In this document: positions 34,162 through 43,962 of the stretch, piece by piece | Position numbering within the stretch: the stretch's first letter is position 1 | Layout of the letters: each line of letters starts with the position of its first letter | Assembly: GCA_964636495.1 (NCBI GenBank) | Contig: CAZWSL010000002.1 | Coordinates: 1-64,000 of the forward strand | Length of the DNA stretch: 64,000 nucleotides | Direction: 5' to 3' | Source: Desulfobacula sp964636495 | GTDB taxonomy: Bacteria > Desulfobacterota > Desulfobacteria > Desulfobacterales > Desulfobacteraceae | Position numbers and translations under genes: made by a program | Notes under the pieces: generated by a model | Database searches by the model: none | Told to the model about the DNA's origin: nothing | What the model saw: the letters and a program-made list of their open reading frames with translations, nothing else

Positions 34162-34827
34162 GTGGAAGATCAACTCAATATTTTATCACTCAGAGAGCAG
34201 GTTTATACATATTTGCGAAAGCAGATGGCTCTTGGTTTCCTGGTTCCGGGATCAACCATCAATATGGGAGAAATTGCAAGACAACTTGGGATCAGCAAGA
34301 CTCCTCTCAGGGATGCATTGATTCATCTTGAAGTGGAAGGATTTGTCTCAATTTTACCCAGAAGAGGAATTCGTGTCAATATATTGAATCTCAAGGATGT
34401 AAAAAATGCATATGAAGCTATTGGAATAGTAGAATCATCTCTTGTCAAGGACTGTTTTGACAAAATAAGCAGCAGGCATCTTTTCAGACTTGAAGAATTG
34501 AATAGAAAAATGATTTCCGACATAAAAAACAAGAATTTTAAAGAGCTTTTTAATACCAATCTACAATTTCATGATGTCTATCTTGATATTTCAGACAATG
34601 AACTGTTAAAAAAAACGATACTTCCCATAAAGCACCGGCTTTATGATTTTCCCAGACATAATTATATCAGTGAGTGGGAAATGAGAAACTGTGAAGAACA
34701 CCAGCAGTTTATAGATTATTTAAGGGCGGGAAATGCACAGAAAGCAGCTGACACCTTAAAAGAAGTTCACTGGTCCTTTGAAGTGCAGAAAGATTTTATA
34801 AAACAGTTTTACAATATGACTGAATGA
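34162..34827 (+). CDS. GntR-family regulator, probably of the taurine module
   Basis: A FadR-type GntR protein of about 221 residues with HTH LREQVYTYLRKQMALGFLVPG, GEIARQLGISKTPLRDALIHLE and an FCD domain (ELFNTNLQFHDVYLDIS, EEHQQFIDYLRAGNAQKA). I prefer GTG 34162, nine bases after AAAAGG; GTG 34144 has no ribosome site. It sits between ald and ackA, so it most likely controls this cluster through the inverted repeat before xsc. The effector could be taurine, sulfoacetaldehyde or alanine; the sequence does not tell. Confidence 0.85.
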   Translation: MEDQLNILSLREQVYTYLRKQMALGFLVPGSTINMGEIARQLGISKTPLRDALIHLEVEGFVSILPRRGIRVNILNLKDVKNAYEAIGIVESSLVKDCFDKISSRHLFRLEELNRKMISDIKNKNFKELFNTNLQFHDVYLDISDNELLKKTILPIKHRLYDFPRHNYISEWEMRNCEEHQQFIDYLRAGNAQKAADTLKEVHWSFEVQKDFIKQFYNMTE

Positions 34828-34882
34828 CGGAGAATCAGAAACAGTCTGAATAAATAAACCTCATTATTTGATCGATAAAGCA

Positions 34883-36091
34883 ATGAAAATACTGGTTATC
34901 AATGCAGGCAGCTCTTCTTTAAAGTATCAGCTCTTTAATATGGAAAATACCAGTGTAATGGCCAAGGGTATTATTGAGCGTATAGGAGATGACAGAGGGA
35001 TACTGCGTCACACCGCATTCATCAGGAAGAGTGAAAAACAAATTACCCGGGAACAGAAAATAGAGAATCACAGAATCGGGATGCTTCTTGCTGTGAATAT
35101 GGTTGTTGATCCGTCAACAGGGGTGATTGATGATATATCTCAGGTTGATGCTGTTGGACACCGGGTCGTCCAGGGTGGAGAAGCTTTTGGTGCGGCAACC
35201 CTTGTTGATGAGGATGTCAAACAGGCCATCAGAGAGAATAACCCCCTTGCCCCCCTGCACAATCCAGCAAATCTGATCGGGATTGAAGTGGCGGAAGAGC
35301 TGTTGCCGGGTATTCCGAATATTGCAATTTTTGATACTGAATTTCATCAGAGCTTACCGCCAAAAGCATTTCTTTATGCACTCCCGTATGAGTACTATAC
35401 CCGGTATAAAATTCGGAAATACGGCTTTCATGGGACATCCCATAAATATGTTCTGCAGCAGGCTTCAAAATTGCTCAAAAAAGAGATAAACCAGATTAAT
35501 CTGATAACGATTCATCTGGGCAACGGATGCTCCATGTGTGCTGTAGAAAAAGGCAGATGTGTAGATACCTCTATGGGAATGACACCTCTGGCTGGAATAA
35601 TGATGGGTACACGTACCGGAGATATCGATTCTGCTGTTATCAGCTATCTTCTGGATCAGACAGGTATGACTCTGAAAGAACTGGATTCAGTATTAAATAA
35701 AAAAAGCGGTCTTAAGGGTATTTGCGGTTTAAATGATATGCGTGATATCCATGAAGCTTCAGAAAAAGGTAATGACAAGGCTGTGCTTGCAGTTGATATG
35801 TTCTGTTATCAGATAAAAAAGTATATCGGCGCATATACGGCAGTGCTTGGAAGTGTTGATGCCGTTATTTTCACTGCAGGCATTGGAGAGAATGATGATA
35901 TTGTAAGGGCAAAAATCTGTGACAATCTGTCATGCCTTGGTATAAAGATAGATCCGGATAAAAACGGGTTAAAAAAAAATAAGGCTTTCTCTGTACACTC
36001 CAGGGAAAGCCTTGTTGAAATTTGGGTGATTCCAACCAATGAAGAGCTTCAGATTGCAAAAGAAGCATTGATGGTTATCAAAAAACCATAA
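34883..36091 (+). CDS. ackA: Acetate kinase
   Basis: The 402-residue product has both AckA signatures: VINAGSSSLKYQLF at the start, and KYGFHGTSHKYV. Other conserved parts are HRVVQGGEAFG, IHLGNGCSMCAVEKGRCVDTSMGMTPLAG, MMGTRTGDIDSAV and FTAGIGENDDIVR. It makes ATP and acetate from acetyl phosphate, here the direct product of Xsc, so the taurine route conserves energy by substrate-level phosphorylation. The start ATG 34883 is fixed by family alignment although the ribosome site is weak. Confidence 0.97.
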   Translation: MKILVINAGSSSLKYQLFNMENTSVMAKGIIERIGDDRGILRHTAFIRKSEKQITREQKIENHRIGMLLAVNMVVDPSTGVIDDISQVDAVGHRVVQGGEAFGAATLVDEDVKQAIRENNPLAPLHNPANLIGIEVAEELLPGIPNIAIFDTEFHQSLPPKAFLYALPYEYYTRYKIRKYGFHGTSHKYVLQQASKLLKKEINQINLITIHLGNGCSMCAVEKGRCVDTSMGMTPLAGIMMGTRTGDIDSAVISYLLDQTGMTLKELDSVLNKKSGLKGICGLNDMRDIHEASEKGNDKAVLAVDMFCYQIKKYIGAYTAVLGSVDAVIFTAGIGENDDIVRAKICDNLSCLGIKIDPDKNGLKKNKAFSVHSRESLVEIWVIPTNEELQIAKEALMVIKKP

Positions 36092-36450
36092 TGCACAGAT
36101 GTAAAAATAGTAAAAAAAATTTACGTAAAATATCTTACGGTTTTGATATTTTGAATTTCAGCATTCAATTGTCTGCTTTATTTTAAAAAAAATGATCCGC
36201 CATCCTTAATCTGGATATTTCACGAGGCAGGTTTATCTTAGCTGGATGTTGCAATGCATGCAGCTGTAGTAGTCTACTGCAAATACCCTGCAGCGCAGCA
36301 GATGAGGAATAATCATTTTCAGTCTGCATGAAACAGTCAAACCATCTGCTTCTGGCATATTAAATGCAGTTCCAGACCGTCATGCTTTATTTTTATGTCT
36401 AATGTTCCATAATAGTTGACCTGTAACAGAATAAGAGAGGAGATTATATC
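36092..36450. other. Intergenic region between ackA and the BCCT gene
   Basis: The 359 bp carry no gene. Several short CTGCAG-type repeats occur near 36255-36305. No convincing terminator or riboswitch was found; GAGAGGAG before 36451 is the ribosome site of the BCCT gene. Confidence 0.4.
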
Positions 36451-38016
36451 GTGAGTGACATGTTTGCTACAAAATATAAAGTCGGACAGGACAATATAAA
36501 AAAATGGGGAATGGATATGCATAACCCTGTTTTTTTTATTTCTGCAATTCTTGTGCTGGTATTTATCATTTTTACATTGTTCAATCCAGTTGATGCCAAA
36601 AAGATGTTTGATACCTCAAAGTCATGGACCATCCAGAATTTTGACTGGTTTTTTATGATTGCCGGCAATATTTTTGTGTTGTTCTGTATTGCAATGGTGA
36701 TTCTGCCCATGGGAAAGATCAGGCTTGGAGGGAAAGATGCTGTACCTGATTTTACAAGAATATCATGGTTTGCAATGCTTTTTGCAGCTGGTATGGGAAT
36801 CGGTCTTATGTTCTGGAGTGTTGCAGAACCAGTTGCATACTATACAGACTGGTGGGGCACACCTTTGAATGTGAGCGCCAAAACACCAGAGGCAGCCAGA
36901 GCTGCCATGGGGGCAACCATGTTTCACTGGGGTCTGCATCCCTGGGCTATGTATGCGGTAACTGCACTGGCTCTGGCATTTTTTGCCTTTAACAAGGGAT
37001 TACCATTGACCATTCGTTCCACTTTTTTTCCGATATTAGGTGAAAAAACATGGGGTGTTGCAGGACATATTATTGATATTATCGCTGTCCTTGCCACTAT
37101 TTTCGGCCTTGCCACCTCCCTTGGTTTCGGGGCTCAGCAGGCTGCATCCGGCCTTAATTTTCTGTTCGGGATAGAGAGCAGTATCGGTCTGCAGGTTTTC
37201 ATCATCGCATGTGTTACGGGTGTGGCTGTGATATCTGTTGTCAGAGGGCTTGAAGGCGGTGTAAAGGTCTTGAGTAATTTTAATATGTGTCTGGCTCTCT
37301 GTTTGCTGCTGTTTGTCATTTTAGTCGGATCTTTCACCCATTTCTTTGCAGGTCTTGGAAAAACACTGGGCGCCTATCTTGGATACCTGTTTCCCTTAAG
37401 CAACTGGTTGGACAGGGCGGATGAGAAATTTTATAAAGGCTGGACCGTATTCTACTGGGCGTGGTGGATATCATGGGCACCATTTGTAGGCATGTTCATC
37501 GCCCGGATTTCTAAAGGGCGTACCATCCGCGAGTTCGTTATTGCGGTTCTGCTTGTTCCCACTGTTGTTACCTTGATCTGGATGCAGGCATTCGGAGGTA
37601 ATGCACTGCTTCAGATTCAGAACGGAGTTGGTGTACTGTCTGAGAAAGGACTTGGAGACGTATCCCTTGCCATGTTTCAGATGCTTTCAAACCTTCCATT
37701 GACTCAGATTACCTCCTTTTTCGGAATTGTACTGGTCCTTGTCTTTTTTGTTACATCCTCTGATTCCGGTTCTCTTGTGGTTGATTCCATTACTGCAGGC
37801 GGGAAACTGGACGCCCCGGTTCCGCAGCGGGTTTTCTGGGCAACCATGGAAGGGCTGATTGCAGCTGCCCTGCTTGTAGGCGGCGGTGCAGATGCCCTGG
37901 GTGCGATTCAGGCCATTGCTGTTTCAGTTGGATTGCCGTTCACTGCTGTAATGCTTGTCATGATCGTGAGCCTCTTTATGGGATTGCGGCATGAAATGAA
38001 AAAAATATACACTTAA
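36451..38016 (+). CDS. BCCT-family sodium- or proton-coupled transporter
   Basis: The 521-residue protein has 12 helices and the BCCT hallmarks FAAGMGIGLMFWSVAEPVAYY, MFHWGLHPWAMYAV and the signature FYWAWWISWAPFVGMFIARIS. The family moves zwitterionic quaternary ammonium compounds (betaine, choline, carnitine) and, in some cases, taurine-like compounds. Its position gives two readings: it may import taurine for the preceding Xsc/Tpa/Ald/AckA enzymes, or a methylated amine for the following MttB homologue. It starts at GTG 36451, nine bases after GAGGAG, and is followed by a terminator. Confidence 0.92.
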   Translation: MSDMFATKYKVGQDNIKKWGMDMHNPVFFISAILVLVFIIFTLFNPVDAKKMFDTSKSWTIQNFDWFFMIAGNIFVLFCIAMVILPMGKIRLGGKDAVPDFTRISWFAMLFAAGMGIGLMFWSVAEPVAYYTDWWGTPLNVSAKTPEAARAAMGATMFHWGLHPWAMYAVTALALAFFAFNKGLPLTIRSTFFPILGEKTWGVAGHIIDIIAVLATIFGLATSLGFGAQQAASGLNFLFGIESSIGLQVFIIACVTGVAVISVVRGLEGGVKVLSNFNMCLALCLLLFVILVGSFTHFFAGLGKTLGAYLGYLFPLSNWLDRADEKFYKGWTVFYWAWWISWAPFVGMFIARISKGRTIREFVIAVLLVPTVVTLIWMQAFGGNALLQIQNGVGVLSEKGLGDVSLAMFQMLSNLPLTQITSFFGIVLVLVFFVTSSDSGSLVVDSITAGGKLDAPVPQRVFWATMEGLIAAALLVGGGADALGAIQAIAVSVGLPFTAVMLVMIVSLFMGLRHEMKKIYT

Positions 38017-38085
38017 AATGATGTAGATCATTCTCTGTGTACACCTTCATTTGAATCGTGATTTTATAAAATAAACTTGAACTGG

Positions 38086-38120
38086 ACGCCTGATCCGTAA
38101 TCCTGCGGTCAGGCGTTTTT
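38086..38120 (+). terminator. Rho-independent terminator after the BCCT gene
   Basis: CGCCTGATCCG and GCGGTCAGGCG form an imperfect stem of about 10 bp followed by T5, 70 bp after the stop codon. Confidence 0.8.
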
Positions 38121-38276
38121 ATATCTGAATACTGAATATGGTATTGTATTGAATGATCCTCAATTTATCCGTATGGCTGATACCCTGCAGCTTCCCAATC
38201 TCTGCCTGGCAGCCAGGACAAACCTGTTTTATGAAATATCCGGAATGGCGAGTATATTTTGTGATATGTCAACAGG

Positions 38277-39734
38277 TTAGATACCAGTGAGTTCCTTCAC
38301 CCCTGCATCCCGGATCTCTCTTATATTTGTCAGAATTTTTTTATCAATAGGTGGCACTTTATGGTTTTTTATTATATCAGCCAGCCGTTCCTGAATGCGC
38401 TGTGCCATATCTTTCTCCCCTTTTTCCTGCCATCGCTCATAGGGTTCTCTGGCAAGAAGTTTTGAGCCCCATACTGCATCACGACAATGGACAAGGGTGT
38501 GTTCATGGGCCAGGAAATGACCTCCCGGACCAACATCTTCGATTATCTGGCGGGCAATGGTTCTGGCGTCTACCCGGATACCTTCCATATATTTTCGAGT
38601 CATGCCGATGGCTTCATTTCCCAGAACCAGCTGCGCTGTTGAGCAAACCATGGCCTGATCCAGGTATCCCACATCGTGGATCAGGTTCAGGCCTGCAAGT
38701 GCCTGGGTGATAATGGAAAAACCACTTTCAAGTCCTGCCTGGGCATCCAGTACTTTTGCATCACTGCATCCTGCATATCCCCAGGTAGGCAGCTCAAACG
38801 ACTGAGCTACTTCTGCCTGGGCGGAAATCCCCAGGCTCATTTCAGGATATCCCACGCCGAAAATTCCTGAGGCCATATTTAAGATCTGGACATTGCCACT
38901 TAAACAGACAGGGCAGCCGGGTTGACGCAGCTGGGCCAGTACCAGGCACATGAGAGATTCTGCCGTGATCATTGTGATGACCCCTGCCATGGTCATTGGA
39001 CCGGTGGCTCCCATCTGAACAGCCGGACCGGGCACCTGGGGAATAAAGTGATCTGCAGCAGCAAATATCCGGTCAATGGTTTCCGCCGGCTGCACCAATG
39101 GGCTGATGGGTTCTGGATACAAGGCAAGAAAAGGCTTCTGTCTCAGCTTCTCCATTCCACCTGCAATCTGGGCTGCCATTTCAAATACAAGCTCTGTTCC
39201 TCTTCCTGAATACCCTAAAAACACCACCGGTTTTATGGTATTTGTCACTACGGCTTCAAAATCGTATAGATCTGAAACAATAGACGGCACATCCTGGGAA
39301 GATCCCATTGGCATGACCCAGTCGATATTTTCACAGGCATCTGCCACCAATGCGCCAATACCGATATCTTTGACTGTGGTCGGATGAATCTCTCCGGTCA
39401 GCGCATCTTTTGTTCTGGGACTGCCGGTGGAAGTGCCATAATAGCTTTTTCTCCCTTCCACTTCCAGAGCACGATTTCCCATACGGTCATAGAGCGTGAA
39501 TCCATTAGGTGCAGTCAGCAGGCATTGTTTGACAATATATTCGGGCACCCTTACCCGTTCTCCTTCCACAACAGCACCTGCTTTCTTGAGCATCTTACGT
39601 GCTCCTTCATGGAGCACCTTGAATCCAACACTGTACATAATATCAAAAGCTGCCCGCTTGATCTCAAAAATCTGGTCTTGGGTCAGAATTCTGATATAGG
39701 GCTGCTGTTCATATGTGGCACCTGAGTTGATCAT
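38277..39734 (-). CDS. MttB-superfamily methyltransferase lacking pyrrolysine
   Basis: The 485 residues belong to the trimethylamine methyltransferase superfamily: ILTQDQIFEIKRAAFDIMYS, YYGTSTGSPRTKDALTG, MPMGSSQDVPS, GATGPMTMAGVITMITAES and CLSGNVQILNMASGIFG. True MttB reads an internal UAG as pyrrolysine; this frame runs through with no UAG. Such homologues include MtgB (glycine betaine:corrinoid) and demethylases for proline betaine and carnitine. No corrinoid protein or reactivase is adjacent, so the methyl acceptor must be encoded elsewhere. AGGGAG precedes the ATG. Substrate is unknown; a betaine-type compound imported by the neighbouring BCCT is the simplest proposal. Confidence 0.87.
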   Translation of the reverse strand: MINSGATYEQQPYIRILTQDQIFEIKRAAFDIMYSVGFKVLHEGARKMLKKAGAVVEGERVRVPEYIVKQCLLTAPNGFTLYDRMGNRALEVEGRKSYYGTSTGSPRTKDALTGEIHPTTVKDIGIGALVADACENIDWVMPMGSSQDVPSIVSDLYDFEAVVTNTIKPVVFLGYSGRGTELVFEMAAQIAGGMEKLRQKPFLALYPEPISPLVQPAETIDRIFAAADHFIPQVPGPAVQMGATGPMTMAGVITMITAESLMCLVLAQLRQPGCPVCLSGNVQILNMASGIFGVGYPEMSLGISAQAEVAQSFELPTWGYAGCSDAKVLDAQAGLESGFSIITQALAGLNLIHDVGYLDQAMVCSTAQLVLGNEAIGMTRKYMEGIRVDARTIARQIIEDVGPGGHFLAHEHTLVHCRDAVWGSKLLAREPYERWQEKGEKDMAQRIQERLADIIKNHKVPPIDKKILTNIREIRDAGVKELTGI

Positions 39735-39903
39735 ATGTTTCTCCCTGTCACGCGTTTAACTGCCATATCTCCTGAAGGGTGTAACCTGGCTGCATGGCTT
39801 ATAAAATCAGATATCTGACGGCATCTGCAGTACAGTATTGTGGCGCTGCAATCGAGTCCGGGTGCAGCATCATGGTAAAGGCCAGAATTGTGTACAGCTC
39901 TTA

Positions 39904-42012
39904 TCACACCATGTTTTCTGCTACAAGTTCTGCTATATCATAGGTAGTGATATTCTCTTCTTTGCTGAGTTCTTTCATGCCATCTTCTATCATGGTCAGG
40001 CAGAAGGGGCATGCCACTGCAACGCTGTCGGTATTGTTATCAACAATCTCCTCTGCCCTTGCAACATTAATTCGCTTGCCGATCGTCTCTTCCAGCCACA
40101 TCCTGCCGCCGCCGGCACCACAGCAGAAGCTTTCGCTGCCATGGCGGTCAAGTTCTTTCAGGCCATTTTCAGAAAGTGAGCGTAAAATAGATCTCGGCTG
40201 ATCATAGGTGTTGTTATATCTGCCCAGATAGCATGGATCGTGATAGGTCAGTTTTCCTTTCAGAGACTTGTTTAACGTGATTTTACCCTGATTTATCAGA
40301 TCACTGATAAACTCTGTATGGTGAATCACCTCATAGTTACCATCCATCTGCGGGTATTCATGTTTAAGGGTGTTAAAACAGTGGGGGCATGAAGCAATTA
40401 TTTTTTTAACCTTGTAGCTGTTCAGCGTTTCAATATTTTCCATGGCCATCATCTGGTACATCATTTCATTACCGACGCGCCTTGCAAAATCACCCGTACA
40501 TTTCTCCTCTTTCCCGAGGATTGCAAAATCTATTTTTGCTTTCTGCAGTATTTTTACAACACTTTTTGATACTTTTTTACTCCTGTCATCAAAGGAGCCT
40601 GCACATCCAATCCATAACAGGTAATCAACATCAGAATCTTCTGCCATTATTTTAACATCAAGACCGTCTGCCCAGTCAGCACGTTTGTCATAACCGATAC
40701 CCCAGGGATTTCCATTTCTTTCAAGTCCTTTAAGGGCTGTGTCAAGTTCTTTTGGATATACCCCTTCCATAAGCGTTTGTCCCTGTCTCATTGCCACGAT
40801 ACGGGGTACCTGTTCAATGGTAACAGGACAAACTTCTTCACAGGCACGGCATGTGGTACATGCCCATAGTGTATCCTGGGAAATTATGTCGCCTACCAGT
40901 TTTTTGCTGCTGTTGAGTTCCGTCATTGCTGTTTTGACTTTTTCATTGTGGTCAGAAGCATCATCATCGGTAAGGGTTGCAGCAAGCCTGCTTTTAGCAA
41001 CAATATTGTCTGCATTGGCAAAAAGCTCTTTTTTTAAGTCGTCATTACACTCATGCAGGCTTAATGGCTTGTCTGTTGCAAAAGCAGGACACACCTCCTT
41101 GCACCTGCCGCATTCAGTGCAGGTATAAAGATCCAGACCCTGCTTCCAGTTCAGCTGATGAATATGGTTGATTCCGAGTGATTCATCTTCCCATACAGAT
41201 TCATCTTCCAGGTCCAGGAGTTCTGTTTTTTCATGGGGGTATCCAAGAGATTTTAAAAAAACATTGGGAAGAGCTGTGATAACATGAAAATGTTTTCCCA
41301 GGGGAAGCAGGTTTAAAAAAGTGAGCTGGGTGATCACATGGAGCCAGAACATTCCTGCCATCAGAGTGCGGGTTGAATCTTCACTGATCCATGATATAAG
41401 TGCTGCAGCTCCCACAGAAACAGGTGTCCAGGAAAATTCAGATCCATATCTGGGGTTATTGAAAAAATGAAGATGCTCACTGTTGCCATACTGGACGATC
41501 AGATTATATCGCGCACCATCATAAAGCAGGTCGGAAATCATCAGCACACCGATCATAATTAATACAACATAGGCTTCCAGAGTATGATGCATACGTTCAG
41601 GTTTTATAAATGCTCTCTGGTAGATTGCATAGAGGATCATCAATAGGACAACTCCTTCCATGATGTCTTTCAGAGCAATGTAGAGATATCCCAGGATAAA
41701 GTCATCGCCCAGTAAAGGAAGATGAAAACCTTCAGTAAATCCCTCCCCGTATATAACGAGGCTTCGAATTATCAGGATACAGAATCCCCAGAAAATGAAG
41801 GCATGCATTATTCCTGATGCCCTCTCTTTTTTTCTTCCGGCCAGGCGTTTCTGTCCTACGGCTATGACCATCATGCTGATAATACGCTCTTTAATCCGGT
41901 TTAACCGGTCAAGAGGTTCAAGTGCCATGAGCAGTTGAATTTTATAATACATGGTTCGGGTAAAAACTGCCAGCCCGACAATAATCAGTATTGACATCAC
42001 TAAGGGATTCAT
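39904..42012 (-). CDS. EMO-type Etf:quinone oxidoreductase (membrane domain plus HdrD-like FeS/CCG domains)
   Basis: The 702 residues begin with five or six membrane helices of NarI type with histidines suited to heme b (HAFIFWGF, HTLEAYVV, FWLHVITQ), then two 4Fe-4S motifs (CTECGRCKEVCP and CTTCRACEEVCP), then two CCG domains (CPHCFNTLKHEYP and SFCCGAGGGRMW). This matches the membrane oxidoreductases found with EtfAB in anaerobes, called EMO, which pass electrons from flavin dehydrogenases through Etf to menaquinone. It lies 42 bp downstream of etfA. The reverse or bifurcating use is not excluded. Confidence 0.88.
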   Translation of the reverse strand: MNPLVMSILIIVGLAVFTRTMYYKIQLLMALEPLDRLNRIKERIISMMVIAVGQKRLAGRKKERASGIMHAFIFWGFCILIIRSLVIYGEGFTEGFHLPLLGDDFILGYLYIALKDIMEGVVLLMILYAIYQRAFIKPERMHHTLEAYVVLIMIGVLMISDLLYDGARYNLIVQYGNSEHLHFFNNPRYGSEFSWTPVSVGAAALISWISEDSTRTLMAGMFWLHVITQLTFLNLLPLGKHFHVITALPNVFLKSLGYPHEKTELLDLEDESVWEDESLGINHIHQLNWKQGLDLYTCTECGRCKEVCPAFATDKPLSLHECNDDLKKELFANADNIVAKSRLAATLTDDDASDHNEKVKTAMTELNSSKKLVGDIISQDTLWACTTCRACEEVCPVTIEQVPRIVAMRQGQTLMEGVYPKELDTALKGLERNGNPWGIGYDKRADWADGLDVKIMAEDSDVDYLLWIGCAGSFDDRSKKVSKSVVKILQKAKIDFAILGKEEKCTGDFARRVGNEMMYQMMAMENIETLNSYKVKKIIASCPHCFNTLKHEYPQMDGNYEVIHHTEFISDLINQGKITLNKSLKGKLTYHDPCYLGRYNNTYDQPRSILRSLSENGLKELDRHGSESFCCGAGGGRMWLEETIGKRINVARAEEIVDNNTDSVAVACPFCLTMIEDGMKELSKEENITTYDIAELVAENMV

Positions 42013-42054
42013 AAATTACCTCAATATTAATTCTTCAATAGCGTTATAATGAAA

Positions 42055-43014
42055 TTAACCTCTTATTTTTTTTATCTCTTCTCTCAATATGGGAACCACC
42101 TCAAAAAGATCCCCCACAATACCATAATCCGCAATATTGAATATTGGTGCTTCAGGATCTTTATTAACAGCAAGAATGGTTTTGGAACCTGTCATTCCGG
42201 CAAGATGCTGAATTGCTCCTGAAATACCCATTGCCACATATAGATTTGGAGCAACGATTTTACCGGTCTGACCAACTTGTTTGTTCTGTGCCATAAGCCC
42301 GCTGTCCACCATGGCCCTGGATGATCCAAAGCCAGCTCCAAGGTCCTTGACCAGTCCCTTTACAAGATCAATTCCAGCCTGATCTTTAGTCCCGCGGCCT
42401 ACTGAGATAACAATGTCTGCATCTGCAAGATCAATTTCTCCGCTTGTATCTGATACAATCTCTTTAATCACAGCTTTTAAATCAGGCTCGGGAGCAGAAA
42501 GTTTCACAACATTTTGAGTTCCGCTTACATTTTCATCAGCTTCAAATGCACCTGCTCTTACAACGGCCACCAGCTGTTTTGTATTAATTTTGACCTTTTG
42601 TATTACCTTGTTTGCAATGGCAGGTCTTGTTATAGTGATCTGTTCATTTTCAATCTGGATATCTGTAATATCTGTTGCACATGCTGCATCCAGTTTAACG
42701 GCAACTCTTGGAGCAACCGCTTTGCCTGTTTCAGAAAAGCCAAACCAGATCAAGTCAGCCTCAAATTGTTTTGCAGCATCCACAACACATGATGAATAGG
42801 GACCGGCACTGAAAAGTTCCAGGCTTGCATCATCTGCTATATACTGGGTATCTGACCCAGCTTCGGCAAGATCAGTACTTAAAGATTCAATATTGGAACC
42901 TATTGCCGCTATTGCCGTATCAGCTCCCATTGCTCTTGCTTTTGATAAAAGTTCTTTTGCACTGTTTTTTAACACACCCTCTTTGATATCTGCAATTACG
43001 AGTATTTTTGTCAT
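42055..43014 (-). CDS. etfA: Electron transfer flavoprotein alpha subunit
   Basis: The 319 residues comprise the variable N-terminal domain and the C-terminal FAD domain with ADIVISVGRGTKDQAG, GAGFGSSRAMVDSGLM, QVGQTGKIVAPNLYVAMGISGAIQHLAGM and AVNKDPEAPIFNIADYGIVGDLFEVVP. It forms the Etf heterodimer with the next-upstream etfB product and docks to the membrane FeS oxidoreductase. Spacing (129 and 42 bp) supports one transcript. The electron donor dehydrogenase is not encoded nearby. Confidence 0.95.
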   Translation of the reverse strand: MTKILVIADIKEGVLKNSAKELLSKARAMGADTAIAAIGSNIESLSTDLAEAGSDTQYIADDASLELFSAGPYSSCVVDAAKQFEADLIWFGFSETGKAVAPRVAVKLDAACATDITDIQIENEQITITRPAIANKVIQKVKINTKQLVAVVRAGAFEADENVSGTQNVVKLSAPEPDLKAVIKEIVSDTSGEIDLADADIVISVGRGTKDQAGIDLVKGLVKDLGAGFGSSRAMVDSGLMAQNKQVGQTGKIVAPNLYVAMGISGAIQHLAGMTGSKTILAVNKDPEAPIFNIADYGIVGDLFEVVPILREEIKKIRG

Positions 43015-43143
43015 GATAATATTTTTCCTTATTTAAATCCGGATATCAGCCGGTTAAAGTTTGTCATTACGCATCATTTAAAATAGATAAACCAGGTTAA
43101 AAATATGGATATGAGTAAAAATGGTCATATACGGGCTGTAAAT

Positions 43144-43929
43144 CTAAATAACCTTGGCTTCATTGGCAAGGAGGTCAACTACCTTAGATGTGATTTCAGC
43201 TGCATCTCCCTCAAACTTCTGTCCAGCCTGTCGTGTCTCTGATTTTAAAAACTCTATCACTTCAGATTGTGGCGTATCTCCTCCAATTTCATCCCATGAA
43301 GTTCCGAGCCCTGCAAGATCCATAACATTAATTTTCTTTTTCTTTGCCATCATAATACCGCGCATGGCAGGAAGGCGGGGTTCATTAATACCATCACTTA
43401 CTGTTATCACTGCCGGAAGTGAAAGTTCGAGGTTTTCTGTTCCGGCATCCCCCAGCCTTGACACTTTAATATTATTGTCATCCGCAGCTTCAACAGCAAT
43501 GACATTGCTGATGCATGGCAATCCAAGAAGTTCAGAAAGAATGATTCCAGTCTGGCCGCTGTCTGTATCCTGGGCCTGCTTTCCAGTAATGATAAGGTTA
43601 TAGTCACCGTTTTCAAAAACTTTAGCTATTATTCTGGCAAAGGTTGATGGATCTGAATCTTTCACTGCTGGATCATCAATCTGAATGGCGTTATCTATAC
43701 CCATGGCAAATGCCTTGCGAATTATTTTAGTATTATCATCACCACTACCAATATTTACCAGAGTTGTTTCAGCCTTGTTTTTCTCTTTCAGCTGCACGGC
43801 AGTTTCCACAGCATTTTCATCCCAGGCATTTATGACGTACTGGAGACCATCTTCAATTATGGCTCCATTTTCAATGTTGATATTTAATTCAACATCAACT
43901 ACCTTTTTTATGGTTGTAAGAATTTTCAA
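43144..43929 (-). CDS. etfB: Electron transfer flavoprotein beta subunit
   Basis: The 261-residue protein shows the EtfB pattern: KILTTIKKVVDVEL, INAWDENAVETAVQLKEK, ITGKQAQDTDSGQTGIILSELLG and ITVSDGINEPRLPAMRGIMMAKKK. It binds AMP or a second FAD depending on the Etf class; I cannot decide whether it is of the bifurcating type. The start is TTG 43929, five bases after AGGAGG, unusual but clearly supported. It is followed by etfA and the EMO-like gene. Confidence 0.94.
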   Translation of the reverse strand: MKILTTIKKVVDVELNINIENGAIIEDGLQYVINAWDENAVETAVQLKEKNKAETTLVNIGSGDDNTKIIRKAFAMGIDNAIQIDDPAVKDSDPSTFARIIAKVFENGDYNLIITGKQAQDTDSGQTGIILSELLGLPCISNVIAVEAADDNNIKVSRLGDAGTENLELSLPAVITVSDGINEPRLPAMRGIMMAKKKKINVMDLAGLGTSWDEIGGDTPQSEVIEFLKSETRQAGQKFEGDAAEITSKVVDLLANEAKVI

Positions 43930-43962
43930 TTTATCCTCCTAAAATATTATTTGGTTTGATAA

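Noticed and set aside
38351..39725. Plus-strand open frames opposite the MttB gene
   Set aside because: They are antisense shadows of a well-supported minus-strand gene and have no domains or ribosome sites.
38277..39734. Pyrrolysine-containing trimethylamine methyltransferase (true MttB)
   Set aside because: The 485-codon frame has no internal UAG, and no pyl genes are present in the window.
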